23,341 bases of DNA from GCA-001735895 sp964488685. Its GTDB lineage: Bacteria; Pseudomonadota; Gammaproteobacteria; GCA-001735895. Below are positions 23,220-23,341 of the stretch, in pieces. The notes beneath the pieces were generated by a model, which did no database searches, had not been told where the DNA came from, and saw only the letters and a list, made by a program, of their open reading frames with translations. Every line of letters starts with the position of its first letter. The stretch's first letter is position 1. Both the position numbers and the translations under genes were made by a program. Where the stretch lies: positions 1-23,341 of the forward strand of contig CAZAVY010000047.1 of the NCBI GenBank assembly GCA_964488685.1, given 5' to 3'.

Positions 23220-23341
23220 CAAGGGGTCACCCATTAGCCGGCCCGTGTCAATAGCCAATACAGCTTCCTGCCGAAAATAGCATAATATATTCATCATCCA
23301 TCGTTGCATACGAACATCGCACCCGTTATGCCTACCTCTTC
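23220..23341 (-). repeat. ~122-bp repeat, right copy, inverted relative to the left end
   Basis: The reverse complement matches 1-122 along its length. The inner edge begins 'aaggggtc', directly after a 9-bp tandem, ttcaaggag/ttcaagggg (about 23209-23226). It starts 16 nt past the MoaD-like stop. It reaches the last base of the window, so the outer limit is unknown. Confidence 0.85.

Noticed and set aside
1..23341. The whole window as one composite transposon bounded by the inverted repeats
   Set aside because: The interior is the essential dcw cluster and rnpB in their normal chromosomal order, and no transposase is present.

Overview
The window is a stretch of gammaproteobacterial chromosome, probably from an uncultured organism. 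It carries a complete division and cell wall (dcw) cluster on the minus strand, in the order mraZ-rsmH-ftsL-ftsI-murE-murF-mraY-murD-ftsW-murG-murC-murB-ddl-ftsQ-ftsA-ftsZ (about 20023 down to 2607). The placement of murB and ddl between murC and ftsQ, the type A RNase P RNA just upstream of mraZ, the DNPR (meso-diaminopimelate) motif in MurE and a YrbL-family protein all point to a Gram-negative gammaproteobacterium. I cannot assign a genus.

Layout: 1-478 is non-coding or relic sequence, with a ~122-bp repeat at the extreme left end, a degenerate partial copy of the ftsZ-yrbL junction, a strong UUCG hairpin and one doubtful 35-codon ORF. 479-1543 (minus) encodes a secreted collagen-like protein, preceded by a 387-bp non-coding leader. 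1931-2530 (minus) is a yrbL-like kinase-fold gene in the place where many gammaproteobacteria have lpxC. 2607-20023 (minus) is the dcw cluster. 20024-20309 holds its promoters, a four-box MraZ operator and two hairpins. 20310-20650 (minus) is rnpB. 20694-21005 (minus) is a small ABM-domain protein. 21105-23203 (plus) is a two-gene unit: an aldehyde:ferredoxin oxidoreductase-family tungsto/molybdoenzyme and a MoaD-like ubiquitin-fold protein. 23204-23341 ends in an inverted copy of the repeat seen at base 1.

How the genes work together: MurB, C, D, E and F and Ddl build UDP-MurNAc-pentapeptide in the cytoplasm. MraY and MurG convert it to lipid I and lipid II. FtsW polymerises the glycan and FtsI cross-links it at the septum. 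FtsQ and FtsL belong to the divisome regulator, and FtsA anchors the FtsZ ring. MraZ probably represses the whole unit, and RsmH modifies 16S rRNA. Fourteen of the fifteen dcw junctions overlap by 1-11 nt, so the operon looks almost entirely translationally coupled.

The least ordinary items are the inverted ~122-bp repeats at both window ends, the duplicated ftsZ-yrbL junction fragment, the perfectly phased MraZ operator that mixes two box types, the collagen-like exported protein, and the oxidoreductase/MoaD pair next to rnpB. I found no CRISPR array, tRNA, intact transposase or clearly new multi-gene system.
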